Source: Isoetes taiwanensis
Lineage: Eukaryota; Streptophyta; Lycopodiopsida; Isoetales; Isoetaceae
Reading direction: 5' to 3'
Assembly (NCBI GenBank): GCA_021234155.1
Contig: JAJEKV010000004.1
Location: 30,361,134 to 30,425,133, forward strand
Length of the DNA: 64,000 nucleotides
The first letter of the stretch is position 1; each line of letters opens with the position of its first letter. Positions 12,716 to 25,197 of this stretch are shown here, piece after piece. The notes under the pieces were generated by a model. It did no database searches. It was not told the origin of the DNA and saw only the letters and a list, made by a program, of their open reading frames with translations. A program made the position numbers and the translations under genes.

Positions 12716-13940
12716 CATCTATTCTAGGATAATTTCATATTTCTATGGTGATATTCTCGGCTATTATCACAATGATGTCCCTAATGCTAAGAGGGGATGG
12801 GCTAAAGGAGGGCATGTGGGTTCTGCATCAACATAGATTTGGAGCTTTGGTGTCGGATTTGCACCCTATTTTTGGTTAGGGCTAAGCTCTGAATAGGTAA
12901 AAATGGGCCAGCTCAAGGCAGCTGGCCCAAGAGGTCGATTAAAAGCAACGCCACCTTGGGAATCTCCGCGGTGGGCGATATAGTTTTGTATATTCATGAA
13001 ACCGTATGTTTATGTTACAAGGTTTCCATGGTTAATGGGGTGTATTGTGGAAAAAACGTGTATACAAATAGGGGACTAAAGGAATCTTTACGATTTCTAG
13101 TTTCTTTGCTTGTTGGATTTAGTATTAGGTTAGGTTTATATTTGAAGGAAGCGGCAGGAAAGAAGCAATATGCTGCGAGAATGCATCGATGCGAGAATGA
13201 CCGCTGAGGCAGCGGGCGCCATGACCGCGCGCAGCGGCGGATGCCATGGCCTGCCCATCGATCTAATCGATCCCAGGGGATCTAAAGTAGGCAGATGGGG
13301 CTTGAATCTCAGCCTCTGGCCCTGGCCTCCCAGTAGAATCGATCAAATTGATTTGAGTTCTACTAAGAATCAGGATTCTTAGACAAGCAGTTTCTTTTTC
13401 TTATAGAGCTTCTATTTCTGAACCATTACATCTTGTTTCAAGGTAATCATTTTGAGTCAGGGACTCTAACACCGTGGGAGAATCAGGGATTCCGAGGGTA
13501 GAGGCGGTAGGTGTGGATTGATGCGGTTTCTTGCTCTGGTGCGGGGAAGGTCTATTTCACCATTTCAGACAAATATAATAAAATACTGCATTATAAATGA
13601 ATAAACATGGACATAAAATGAATGATTCAAATGAATGATTCAGTGCAGAATGATATGACATTGTTTGAAGTCTTTGCCGCCATAAAGAGCCTCTTATATT
13701 TTGTTTGTCAAGATCAATTCTCTGATGGATGACAACAAAATAGTCAATGCCAATGATGCTTGAAACAGGATATTAAGCAGAAGAATTATGGATGTTAATA
13801 TGTTGGGGACAAGGCACTTGGGATTTTGTCTTACTAACAGATGTCAGGAAGATGTCAAGGTTACATATCCATCTCTGCTCGTTATTCCGCTGTTTTCTTA
13901 GCTGACATTCAAGGAAATGACTAGAAGATTATAATCTCAC
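12716..13940. other. Intergenic DNA with a short GC-rich island
   Basis: A GC-rich block with several ATCGAT and CCATGGCC palindromes lies at about 13,145-13,340, in otherwise AT-rich sequence. Short frames at 12,956-13,207 and 13,170-13,382 show no known motif. Confidence 0.4.
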
Positions 13941-14014
13941 ATAAACTCCATATCAGCACGTTTCTTTCGAGTTTCCAAATGGAGGATTCATCACAACTGT
14001 ATCAATCATGCAAC
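13941..14014 (-). pseudogene. METTL5-like methyltransferase exon with a one-base frameshift
   Basis: On the minus strand the frame reads IDTVVMNPPFG, the catalytic NPPF block of the METTL5 family, which methylates one adenosine of the small-subunit rRNA (family knowledge). Directly after it the frame breaks, but shifting by one base gives TRKKRADMEF, exactly what follows NPPFG in this family. The extra base lies in the TTT run at 13,972-13,974 (plus strand). The fragment is bounded by a plausible acceptor (AG just above 14,014) and donor (GTGAGA just below 13,941), so it looks like one genuine exon. I could not find the SAM-binding exon upstream or the C-terminal exons downstream. It is either an isolated pseudo-exon or part of a gene with a sequence error. 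Confidence 0.75.
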
Positions 14015-15129
14015 CTGATTCAAATTCATGGCTGTTAATTCGTGTCTTCCAGTAATAGGTATGTGGCAGGATCAATGCCACAGATCTGCATGTGGAATCC
14101 AACATGACTTCCCCTCGTAGTGACTGGCTAGAGCAGGTGGCAAGTATCTGGTCATAAAGCACTAATACAGATTGTTTGACTGTTTGTGATCAGAGATGTC
14201 TAGCATTTAGCAGCGAAAGACTTGCAAAGCATAAGCACGAGTCCAAAACAGAAACATAAGCTAAAGCAGCAGAATAAGGAAACCTCTGTTAAGAAAACAG
14301 AAAGTGGAAATTAAGATCTTCATCAGACATAGAAATTTCTAAGAATATGTTATGCGATCCGTCAAAGAAAGAAAAATACATGCATAATTTTCGCATAGTG
14401 TTCCAAGTAGAAGTGATCCAAACATCACCTTCCAAATGCATTGATGTTTGTAAGCTTCACATCAACCCCATGCCCAGTGCAATCGTAACACAACAATAAT
14501 CTTAATCACATACAGAAAGAGAGGTTACGAAAGAGGGGGCCATTTTATTACTTAAACTGTTTCAGCATAACTTATGGATCCGTAATGAAATCTTTTACAG
14601 CACATTGCGACAGGGTCTCGTGAGTTGGGACTCATTCCTGTGTGAAATCGAATTCAATCAAGATATTCCCAGATCTTTTCCCAGCAAACCATCCAAGTTC
14701 CACCTAGATGAGCACTGCAGATAAGGCGCCAATGTTAATAGCTTATGGAATGTAATTTCGCAATGATACCCTACTTGAGCTCTTGCACAAAACAACAATA
14801 AAATCAAACACCTGAACTAGTTCCAATTTTATGCCATACAAATGGAAAGGGAACAGACCTTGAGACTGTGTATATGGCTTGAAGAGCAAAGTTCCTAGAA
14901 CACCAAATGATCCAAGATGTCCCTCAACTTCTGCTCTGGAACTCCCTGCATTTGACCAGTTTACCAGTTCAATACATTGTGTATTATGGAGTTTGGCGGC
15001 ATAGAGTTTGCACATCTAACTTACCGGAAAGCAGATCCTATAAGACAGCTGTGAAATTTTTTCTGTTAGCAACCTTAAGTCCATACAACCACATGATACC
15101 ATCCTAAATTCAACTCTCAGCTTCCAGAT
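14015..15129. other. No confident gene
   Basis: This stretch lies between the METTL5-like exon and the PPR relic. A 90-codon minus-strand frame at 14,743-15,015 sits just downstream of the PPR relic and could be 3' flank, but has no motif I know. No further METTL5-like exon was recognised. Confidence 0.35.
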
Positions 15130-16853
15130 GGGGTTATGGACTGTTATAGTACTCTTCCATGTTTATAGAACGATATCAGTTGATGGCACTAGCATAAATG
15201 CTAGCCATAAGATAGTAAGTTGCTCCACATTGGGAATCTAAATGAATAATCCTTACAAAACATTGCTCCCAAGTTCCATGTTACCATACATTCTACAAGT
15301 ACTAAGCAAACTCAGCCATAAGAAAACATCGCCTCATTAGAGTCCCACATTTTCACTGAAAAGTGCAGAACGACCTAACAGATCAATAATGGAAGTATGT
15401 GAAGAATACTGGCTGACTGTAACAGCTGTTCTGCCATAAAGCTTGAAATACTAAAGACCTTCATCCACTCATTCCTGCACGTGCAAGTGCTATAAGAACA
15501 CTATTGAATATCATATCACAAGGTTTTACACCACTCCCTGTCGTGACATCTTCAAAGCACCAAGCAGTCAATCCAGCCTCCCCAAGCTGAGCATGGCTGC
15601 AGGATTGCACCCTCAGCAACAGTAGTCCCCGGTCAAAATAACCATCAACAAATATACTGACTCATGCAAGTTCCCCAATCGTGTGCATAAGATGCCAAGA
15701 AGTGTGCTGCCCACAACAACATCACTTGAAGTCCCACCTCAATAACTTGTTCATGGATATGCTTCCCGTCGGAAGCTGCCGCTGCTTTCAGAACACTTTG
15801 AATAGACTAGTTTACAGCTTTATGCCTTCCTGTTGCATCTTCGCAAAACTACCTACGTTAGATCTTCTTCATCATTATTGGTATAACCACAATCATGGCA
15901 CCCCAACAAACCAACCAGTTTTGGCAAGCTATCAAATACATTAAGGAAAGTTTCTTCCAAGCTGCTACTACATTCTCGTGACATATCAATAAGAGTGCCC
16001 CCACACAATAAAAGCCTCGCATGAAGTTTTAAGTACACGATCTGCTCATGGATCATCTTCCGCTGTACTGCGCCCATACAAACCACATGCCTTCAAGATA
16101 CTTAGAAAGATGACCCTGTCTGGCTTTATACCTTGCTGCTCCATATCTGCAAACATCTGAATGCAACATGACCTCACCATGCTGGGCATACCCCGAGATC
16201 ATCATTGCACCCCAAGTCACTACATGTTACGCATTCATCACTCTATCAAATAATTTATGAGCCCTCCTCCAACTTCCACATTTAGCGCATACATATTAAC
16301 AAGTGTGGTATTATTCATCATTATCTGGACTTGGCTCCATTTTCAACAATGTGCTCGTGAATATGCCTTCTTCTATAGAACCATGCTTTCAAAACGCTTG
16401 GATATGTGTATCTGTCTGCCGTAGTGCCTTCATCCTGCATTTTACGGAATAGTTGAAAAATGACTTTCTGTATTAAGTTTCGGCATGGGCATCCAACACA
16501 TAGCATTCCCATGTGTATTGACTCGGCTTCAGAACTTTGCTAAAGATGTAATTTTAATTCATTCAAACTTCCATCGGAAGCGAATAGCCGAATAAGGTTG
16601 CCAGCCAAGATAGAAATTGAATCTAACCCATTGCGGACTAGCAAAGAAATGCAATAGCTTTCCACCGGTGAGAGAACTCTCCATTTACATATCCATGCAC
16701 CAGATGTAAAGCAAGATTAGAAGGTATAGGAATTTTCGGTTGGTTATACCTGATGGCTTTATAATGAATTAGTGTTTCGCGGTCATCCACGAGACTTTTG
16801 CTCCAACTCATTTCCTGGGTCAGAAAACTTTGCAGAATGCATAATTCAGACAT
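15130..16853 (-). pseudogene. Broken PLS-class pentatricopeptide repeat gene
   Basis: PPR motifs are spread over all three minus frames. In order they include DEGTTADRYTYPSVLKA (about 16,380-16,440), VVTWGAMISGYAQHGE (about 16,180-16,230), QSVLKAAAASDGKHIHEQV (about 15,750-15,800), IIDLLGRSA (15,365-15,394) and LLSTCRMYGNMELG (15,270-15,310). The last two belong to the final repeats and E domain of PLS-class PPR proteins, which act in RNA editing and processing in chloroplasts and mitochondria (family knowledge). The most likely start is the ATG at 16,853. Several frameshifts and stops break the frame, so no working protein is expected. Introns are not needed, in line with the usual intron-poor PPR genes. 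The class is confident; the specific gene is not. Confidence 0.8.
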
Positions 16854-17480
16854 TCAAACCTTCCCCTGCTCACCCAGGTCGATCCAGCCTTGTGCAGCTG
16901 TGTGATGAAGAATAATGCCATGCTTTATAATCAATCCGGTAAATAGTGATTAGATTCAGAAAAGAAAAGGTAAGTAGGCCTAGATAGTGTGACAGATTCT
17001 TCCGATTTGCAAACAAACGTTGCTCGGGAGTTTGGGAGCCTGTACATGTTTTTGGTAATAATCAACTTTTGTAACTCTTTTTATATAAAAAAAAACTTTG
17101 TGAGGGTTTAACCACGTTTAAAACAATCCTAGCTCCTTCGTGCCAATAGATAGTGTTGCATGGATATCTCTAGCTTTGAATAGAACACACGATCCTTGTT
17201 CATATTGGTTTGAGTGGAAGTAAAATTTTAGTTCTGAGTAGGTTTTGAGGTGAGGCTATAGTGAAAGTCTATAGCTCTTTGTGAGTTGGTGATGAAATGT
17301 CTACGATATTATGGTCCTGCTGGTTGATGATTTTAACCTCTGCTATGTTCCCAAGTTCCTGTTGGCTAGCTATAGTGATAGCATTTATGCTCGTGTATGT
17401 ATAGAGGTGTCCCCAATAACCTCTAAAGGACCTTGTCGTTGATCTTCAGCGCGTCTTCATTCTTTAGTGTTAAGATGGTC
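16854..17480. other. Intergenic DNA
   Basis: No gene, repeat partner or RNA was recognised. One short poly-A run is present near 17,087. Confidence 0.4.
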
Positions 17481-17629
17481 TTGTCATACATCAGGTGTAC
17501 ATCTATCTCCATTACTTCCTTGCCGAAGATAAAAAGATAGGTTCGAGCACAACAAAATGACAAGAACAAAATGAAGGTAGGTCGTTGCATGTGTTGCTCC
17601 TCGCTCTCCTGGTTTTGGATTGAGGGACC

Positions 17630-18640
17630 TATATGGATTGATGAAAACCCAAACAGGTCCCAGAGATAACTCTAGTATAAGGCGTTCTGGATCCATGGCA
17701 GTTATGTAAGCGAGGGGTGGAAGGCGTGAAGCTCCTACCTTCTAGTAGTATATTATGTGACATTCCAGAGCAGCTCCAAAGAGGCAGGAACCCAATCTCT
17801 TGCAAAGAATTTGATATGGGACTGTGGACTTGACTCCAAGCGCTCGAGTCTAAAAGGCTTTTTGTACTCATTCCAGATGCTTCCAAGTGGAAAATGATAT
17901 AGTTAAGCCCCATACTTCCACTTTAGACAGGAGCACTGGCTCCATCAACACCCTAATTAAGTGAGAGTGATGTGACTAGTTGTTAAGCTTTGGTCTGTGA
18001 CTGTTGTTATGCACTGCATATAAAGCCTTACAGCCTGCCACTACACGTTGCCTGATACAAGTATTCCAATATGTGGTAGTAGTGAACTCCACTCCTATGT
18101 ATTTGTACATTTGTATTACTTCCACATCTTGACCTTGATAAGTAAAGGAAGGTTGCTTTGTTGCTTCGAAGATGACAGCGAGAGCACTTTGGTTTTGGCC
18201 AAATTGACGTGCACTTTAGTGGCATGGCAGAAAGTATACAGTGCATCCAGATGCTGCTGCATACTTGCTGGGGTGTAAGCTAAGAGGTCCATGTCATCAT
18301 ATATATCAGCAACCGGATGATCTGCTGAGCAATGTCCCTTGCACCTCCATGATGTATATGCCAATACTCAAGCTGATCTAAGCCATTCCTCAAACTAATC
18401 AATATACAATCCAAACGGCATAGGAGAGAGTGGGCACCCTCAGCGAACAATAATATTAATGTTGATAACTCATCTTGATGGTGTCATTCAAGTTGAAAAT
18501 GTTTCATAGAGCCTATTTACTTCATTTTGCATCTTGGGGGGGCCAGGAGAACTCCCAACCGCATTAAGCATTCCCATAGTTTCTCTTGAGGGACCATATC
18601 AAAAGCTTTGGCAAAGTTCATAAAACGGCAATACAAATTC
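17630..18640 (-). mobile_element. LINE reverse-transcriptase relic
   Basis: Minus-strand translation gives RT blocks in the right order: FAKAFDMVPQEKLWEC (18,568-18,621), GCPLSPMPFGLYID (about 18,400-18,455), YDDMDLLAYTP where a YADD box is expected (near 18,290), and VNLAKTKV (near 18,200). They are followed by VVAGCKALYAVH and MEPVLL-VEVWGL, blocks of the region after the RT thumb. The frame is broken by many stops and indels. The sequence differs clearly from the LINE at 30-33 kb, so it is a second family. Neither a poly-A tail nor target duplications were found, so the true limits are unknown. Confidence 0.75.
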
Positions 18641-19379
18641 CTGTCATTTGATTCTGTTGTCCTCTATCAAGATCAAGGGGGATTTACATAATTTTAGCCA
18701 CATGAATAAGGAGCGTAACCCATTAGCATTTTTTTGGGCTTGAACTATACATATACATCATACATAGAAGGCTTTGTTTTAGTGATTCTAGTACAATAAA
18801 GGGGGTTTTTGGCCGACCTCTTGCACATACATGGTATATCTCATAAAAGAGGTCTAGCTCCTAGGATCAAGGTGTGCAAGGTGAAAATATGCTCTACGAT
18901 GGAGTGTTTATGCCTAAACCTTGCTTGTGCAAGTGCGTGCACCTTTGTTTCCTCTCCCTATGCCATCAATTGCTGCTCAAGAATTTGGTTTTCAATAGTT
19001 TTATCAATGGAAATGGATCGGGACCAATAGTTGTGAATTATGAATGAGGACCTGGATTCACCTATGTATATTAGATATGCCATATGCGAAGATGGAATCA
19101 GGTGAAACCCCTTATTTACCACTAGTCTGCTGCAAAGTCTTTCATAATTCTATCCATCCCCATATAATCCATATAATATTTCTGCTTACAAAACCACTAG
19201 TAAGCTTGTAGATGCATTCTCCATTTATGTCTCCTCACATACTTCATACATATTCTATACCCCTTACTGTATTTTTCATGCAATTGAGTCTATACTTACG
19301 TTTTTTTTAGTACATATACGTAAAACCCACTAAAAAGATTTGCTTATGTTATTTACGCACTACAAATGTGTATCTTCCC
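18641..19379. other. Intergenic DNA
   Basis: AT-rich, with no clear feature. It may include further decayed LINE sequence at its left side, but I could not identify more RT blocks. Confidence 0.4.
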
Positions 19380-20343
19380 AGTGACGCTCCAGGAAACATA
19401 TATTACAACACGATACTCTGTGTCTGCCACTATGCCAAAAGTCTATCTCTCACAGCCCTTGTACACCATAGATCAGCACCAGGGCATGACTGGGTTATTC
19501 ATAATCAGCCAACCCAGGTTGGGCACCATTTTCCACATGGCCTTAACCCATCGGGCACCGTACCATTAACGCGACTTACCCTATTGAGCCAGTACAACAT
19601 GTGAACTCTAACCTATAGCGGCCTAAACCCTAATCCTAGGCCTCTTCGGCTCCACCACCGAACTTCGCGGCCGAAAACGCTTCGAGAACCGCTTATTGCG
19701 GGTACGCAAGCATGGCGCCCTGTGAGCGTGAGCGCACTGCCAGGAGTGGGAGATACCGAACACTTCAAGACGTGGAGACGCTGTGATTGGGAGGAGTGCT
19801 TCCTGAGTGTATGTAGAGTAGCTTTATAGTTCATCCGGAAGTTAGCACCCGTATGGAAGTTAGTATTCTCGTGATTCAGAGAGTAGAGCCATCCTAGAAC
19901 ACTTATTCAATATCCTCGAGCCCTAATCAAGGAACCCTAACTCAGAAGTTAGATATGTATGATTAGGTTAAGATAAGTTATTATGATGATTTATCATGAT
20001 ATGATGTTATGTGATACCGGGTTGATCATGTTTGCTCCTCTTTGTATTGTGGGGTCTCACCCAGGGCATATGGGGATACTAAGACCGCAAGGGTCCAGAG
20101 AAACCCCCTGTGATACGACTTTTTGAGGTGGAAAACCCTACATTTAAATAGGAAAAGCCAGTTTCCAAGCCCTTCCGTGAGATGTACTTTCTGGACGAAT
20201 TTAGTTTTGCGACAATTCCCTACTCCGATCTGTACTGAGTTCGGTGGTTTCAGGCACCCTACCCTAATGATAGAATAACAATAAATAAATTTCAAATGTT
20301 TTTAATCGACATTTCAGATCTATTTCAGATTGGGGTTCTTACA
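19380..20343 (+). repeat. LTR-like copy related to the LTR at 36,566
   Basis: Bases 19,380-20,049 match 36,566-37,250 along almost their whole length, with scattered substitutions and indels (CTCCAGG near the start, GGCCTTAACCCA, GAGCGTGAGCGCA, CAGGAGTGGGAGATACC, GATGTTATGTGAT, TTTGCTCCTC). The match stops at TTGTATTG. Downstream, the sequence continues to GGGGTTCTTACA (ending 20,343), which mirrors the TGTAACG start and could be the true LTR end. The TATA box seen in the other copy is changed here (CTATAGCG near 19,613). No matching target duplication was found, so solo LTR versus fragment is unsettled. Confidence 0.65.
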
Positions 20344-20529
20344 TGCATGCGAATATAAGGGTAATTCTAAGGAGCATTTGCATTTTGAACACGATTTAGG
20401 AGGCCTTGCCCTAAACACGGACAATACGCGGACAATACATGGTAATAACAATACACGCCTAATACATGAAATCATGCTAAGAAGAATAACATCTCTCATC
20501 AGACTACACCCATAGGCCACCCATATAGA

Positions 20530-20720
20530 TGCCGAATGTTCTAAAGACAATTATTGAATGTTCTAAAACCATTACATGTTATAAGACTATTATGAATTAT
20601 GTTAAGAAATAATGGGTCTATCTAAAACCATTATGTTAAGACTATTATGGTCTATCTAAAACTATTATGGTTGGCTCCGACTTTGAGGCATGCAAAAGAT
20701 AATTCTATAATTCCAACCAT
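20530..20720. repeat. AT-rich short tandem and inverted repeats
   Basis: Units such as GGTCTATCTAAAACCATTAT and TTAAGACTATTATGG recur with small changes. ATTATGGTTGG (about 20,664) and CCAACCATAATGG (about 20,713) form an inverted pair with a loop of about 40 bases. Confidence 0.6.
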
Positions 20721-20759
20721 AATGGTTGATTCTGACCCATCCCAGCAAGCAACCCGTCC

Positions 20760-20768
20760 TATATATAG
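20760..20768 (+). promoter_or_regulatory. TATA-like box
   Basis: TATATATAG is followed by an unbroken pyrimidine-rich leader of about 110 bases up to the ATG at 20,884. This arrangement resembles a plant core promoter. No expression evidence is available. Confidence 0.4.
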
Positions 20769-20883
20769 TCCCTTAGATTTTTCTCCTGCTATCTGCCTTC
20801 GACTCCCGCTTCTAGTCCGCTTCCAACTTCTTCCTTCAAAATTCCGCTGCCATTCCGCTTGTCTTTTCTTCTCTTTCCTCGAC

Positions 20884-21156
20884 ATGGCTTAGGCTGAAAA
20901 TACATGCCACCAAGAAGCCCTTATCGAGGAGTCCTCTTCTAGCCATCCGGCATGCATTAATTGTTGCCAAGTTTTCTTGCTTGAGGTAGTGCGATTAATG
21001 GAGCAAGGAGCTGGCCAGCTTCGCAGAAAGTCCGTATGGGTTGATCGAGTGGGGTGGCGTCGATGGAGTTTATGTCGACAATGGAGGTTGATTGCATTTA
21101 CCCTAAAGTGGACCCGAAAATGCCTCGCCGACACTCATCATTGGTCAAGTAGTTGA
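20884..21156 (+). pseudogene. Short unknown frame with a stop at codon 3
   Basis: From the ATG after the pyrimidine-rich leader the frame is open for 90 codons except for TAG at codon 3 (20,890-20,892). The predicted product is rich in Cys, Arg and Trp and ends in LADTHHWSSS. I recognise no family. It may be a decayed gene, a retroelement leader or chance. A pyrimidine leader plus TATA box is the only reason to list it. Confidence 0.3.
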
Positions 21157-22279
21157 ATCGCTATTAACACTAGCTCCTTAGATCACTGCGGAACCGGGCT
21201 CTCACTTTGTCTCAACAAGACCATAGATTTCCGCCTTTCTTTGTCCCTACTGTATATCTAAGCTGCAAGAAACGTGAAGTTCAAGTTTTGTCTTAAAACT
21301 CAAAGCTTTTGTAAACAGATGCAAGCTCCGGCTAATGTAAAATGTGTTTTGTAAACCCAAAATTTTTATGAATATGTAATAGTGCTTTTCATAATATATG
21401 GAAGTCTATTGATCGATCTTCGCGGTAGTATGTACAATTTTTTCTTAGTAAGAACAAGTTCCCCGATCTTATTCATAACATGCAGAGAAAAATTTCAAAT
21501 CGAGTCCCGATCAAATCAACATGCCACAATTTTTAAAACCAAAATGCACTTCAAAACAACATGCACTTTAAAACCAAAATGCACTTTTAAAAGCAACATG
21601 CGGACATGAAAAGTATACTTCCATTGAAAAGATAACAACTAAATTAAAATCCCCGATTCACAAAGAGACAATGCCAATGCCTTTCATATGAAGAGTATAT
21701 ATTGCCAAAAAGCACTATTTTTTAAACCTTCCTGCAAACTTAAATCTAAGGTAGTGGGAGCATACCATCTAATGGAGTCTCGCTTTCAAATTGGGTTTCA
21801 AAACAAAATATGCCACAAGTTTGTTTGATATAACCGCCCATAAACCGATTTTACACCAGATAACATACTTGACTCCACTCGAAACCCGGTGAATAAGCCC
21901 CCGAACCACCACCTTCAATTCAGCTTGGCTCTCGCCTTTGTTTCCCCGCAGCTTAACATGATTTTATGAGGCAAAGGTTAGCAAAGTGAAATGAAGCAAT
22001 CACAAAACAGAGATAAACAAATAGCAATCAAGACAATAGAGACCTTTTCCGATCAGCCAAAAACTTATCAAATTGCAACTCTATCAGAAGGATCATCAAG
22101 CTGGTATCTACCATTATCCGGTTATAAGTTAAAGATGCTAGTGCTTACATGTGGCAGTCTAATGAGATTGATTGACTATCCTGGAGCAGGGATCAAACTG
22201 CACTCACGGCCTCAGCTTTGTCTTATGCTCATTATACTAAGCCAATAAGGTCTAAGGGAGGATGGTCTCCATAACCAAA
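21157..22279. other. Intergenic DNA with a small A-rich tandem repeat
   Basis: Between about 21,535 and 21,600 the unit AACCAAAATGCACTTTAAAA recurs three to four times with changes. Otherwise only short open frames without motifs are seen. Confidence 0.5.
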
Positions 22280-24960
22280 TCAACAGTTCCTAGTTTCTTT
22301 CCATCCTCTCCCAAGTTTCTTACATATTAGAATCCCTTCCCAAATACCATGAAACTTGGTTTCACGCCATTTTATTTTCTGTTTAGCTCTTCTGTTGGGC
22401 CGGAATCCAATTCTCAAAGAAGATTGCACAATCCACCCAATACCAAGGGAGGTTGTCGCATTTATGAACTTGTTCTCGAGGCTTAAGAGACCGCTGACCT
22501 TTGTCAATCATTCTTAGACAACCATGGATTACCATTCACTATTGACCAAAGTACTTTGGGTAATACAATTCATTATCAAGCATTACATTTTCAATTTTTT
22601 TGTGAATGGCGCTTCTATCTCGCCTAACATGGAGCCAAGGCATGTCTTAGCTCTTAATCAGAACTCATTGGTTAAGGCAAGTCATTAACACTGAATGCCA
22701 TCATTCTCTTGTTCTAAAATTCACCCCTATCTCGACCATCTCCAACCGTGGTTGTGTCTAGTTCTCAAAGTAGTCTTGTTGAAGAAATCTTCGTGGTTTC
22801 CAAGGTTTGGTTCCACCAAGTATCCTCTCCACTTTCCTCACAAGTGATTCCCACTGCATTACAATTCGTGATGCATGCTTGAGTCCCGCCTCCAATGCTT
22901 CCACAATCGCCTCATCCGCATTGGCAAGTGTAATCAGCCAAATCACACTTCAATTCATTGCCTCCCCATCCAACCTCTTCTCCAAGACTCGCCAAATGTT
23001 CTCCCCGCTATATGGGCCGCGGTGGAACACGTATTTTCCCTGACTTGAAATTCGCCACTCTATTAAGAGCGCCGCCAACCTCAAGTACACCAAGACCGTA
23101 GGATCTTCGCTCCTACCATCTCCACCTATCTTTGAGAAGAATTTTCGCGATGCATCCCAACCAAACCAGATCTCTTAACAACTTTAAAACCATGAGCAAC
23201 ACAAACAAAGCAGCTCAATGTCCGGAAGTGTCTCACGATTATGAAATTGACTTCAAACAATGTGTCTCATGTCTTGAAAATCCGGCATCCACAATCTGCA
23301 AGTACACAAGATAGTGATAAAGGAAGTTACCACAATATAAATGTAAATAGATAGGAATAAATGTAAGCTCTAAACAAGCTTACCTTTTAAGAAGAAAGAT
23401 GCTGACGCTGAGGTCGCTTTATCCGGGATTCCATAACCAGCATGGAGATAGAGAACAAGTCATGGAGGAACTTCCAGATAAGTTTCGTCCCCAACGACGA
23501 TTGATTACCGTGGCTTCCTGGATCACGAGCCTACCTGCTACAATAATTGAACTTTTCAGAAGCAATCCTCCGGGCAGCCACCACCGCCTATCTTTCACAT
23601 CACCTATTTGAAGACCACATATGTCACTTTAAAGTGTGAAACATCATTTAGAGGATGAGATTCACCCAAGAATAGCCTCCCAGGATGCATTATCAAGTGG
23701 ATTGATCGGCTCAATATGGATGAAATTCGAACGTGTAGTCCATGTATCGCCTTGCTTAGGGCAAGAAACTCATCCTCTCCGCGGAATGCCAAACTTCCTC
23801 GATTCTTTCAAGTATTCTTCCAAAGATAAGCCTCCGGACGGCATCTCCACTGAAGGAGTGTCCAATTAGTGACCTAACACGCTTTTGGGCAAAATTCCAG
23901 AAATGCTCGGCCTGATCCCCATTGATATCTCAATGCCTTATGGTCAAAACTGGTCATGCATGTGCCAACCAGATTGATAATATGCTTGGCAAACGCATGT
24001 AATGGACCACAATCATGACACGCAATTGCAAACTAATGCTCATCCCCAAATGCATCAACAACATTTTAGCCCTTCCCCACTCCCAAACATGGAACTACAA
24101 AGTCTCGAATACAAGCATGCTCCTCTTCTTCCCACAAAAACCTACCTTCAAATCCACGCCCCGAGCACACCATCGATCGCCTTCCGACGCGGGTCTCATC
24201 TTCGCCACGTATATAGTTGGTGACATTTCCATGGATCAAGCCATTTTTCAGATATGATTGAATATATCTTGCCAAGTATGCAAAGGTTTCCTCATTTATT
24301 CCAAAATTTTGTAGAAAGTGTCTTACCAGACCGCTTGTTGCCAAACTTGACCTCCAAAGCTATAGACAAGAAGCGCATCCTCCTCCCTCCCTAAATTTTA
24401 CTTACCAAACAACTCTTTGTTGTTTGCTTGTACCGCTTCATATGGCTGTGCCTTAAGATATTCCTTGCGGTAATGTCGTTTAAGAAAATCCCACAATGCG
24501 TGCTTGTCTTCAAATTTACCTCCTCGAATATGCTCTCTCTTTAATGTCCCTCAAAACTTATGCACATCACCACGCTTTTTCATAGATTCACAATGTGTCT
24601 CAAGAGATCCCCACCTTTACTCCACAATGCAAAGTGTCCTTATTCGCATAATCTCAATTCCCTTCTCAAGATTCTATTCTCACCTTGCTCTCTCGCATGT
24701 TTGCGCAACTCAAGTTTGTCAAATAGTCAACTCTAAATGAGAGAACTAGTGTTCCCCTGCCTCGCTTCTACTTTCCTCACTTGTCTATGAACCTCATACG
24801 AAGTCTCTTTCCTCGGGGATGGCAGCTGCTAAAGAAGAACATTTGAAAGTTTGCAAACATAGCAGCTCCCCGTGACTCACTCTAGCACACACATTTGACA
24901 TGCCTAAATGTTCCTTGGATATTAACCACCTGGCCATCTACCATGAACTCTCCATGCAAT
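22280..24960 (-). pseudogene. Decayed gene-like region, family not recognised
   Basis: Minus-strand frames across this stretch look protein-like but change frame repeatedly. Segments include KHALWDFLKRHYRKEYLKA (near 24,480), FGINEETFAYLARYIQSYL (near 24,260), HAFAKHIINLVGTCMTSF (near 23,970), RLIFGRILERIEEVWHSAE (near 23,810) and ALEAGLKHASRIVMQWESLV (near 22,870). They lie downstream of the zinc-finger gene at 25.2-26.4 kb on the same strand, so both may be parts of one larger, possibly transposase-derived gene. I considered hAT but see no dimerisation motif. No function is assigned. Confidence 0.4.
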
Positions 24961-25197
24961 CAGCTCGCCAAGACTAATTCAAAGCTAGCCTTAGACTCAT
25001 CCAAGAATGGCCTCAAATCCTTTGTTTAGATGTACATCTATATGTTAGTTGCCAAACCCCAAATATAGATATGCCGATGCAAGTTTCGGGTATTTTTTCC
25101 CAATGTAAATTGAGAATGAGAATGAACCAAAAATAATCACCTACTACATAACAATATAACAACCAACAAGCAAAACAAGTAATTGTACATGTTCTCT

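Noticed and set aside
22280-24960. hAT transposase
   Set aside because: No C-terminal dimerisation motif, no catalytic blocks in order and no TIRs were found; left as unknown.
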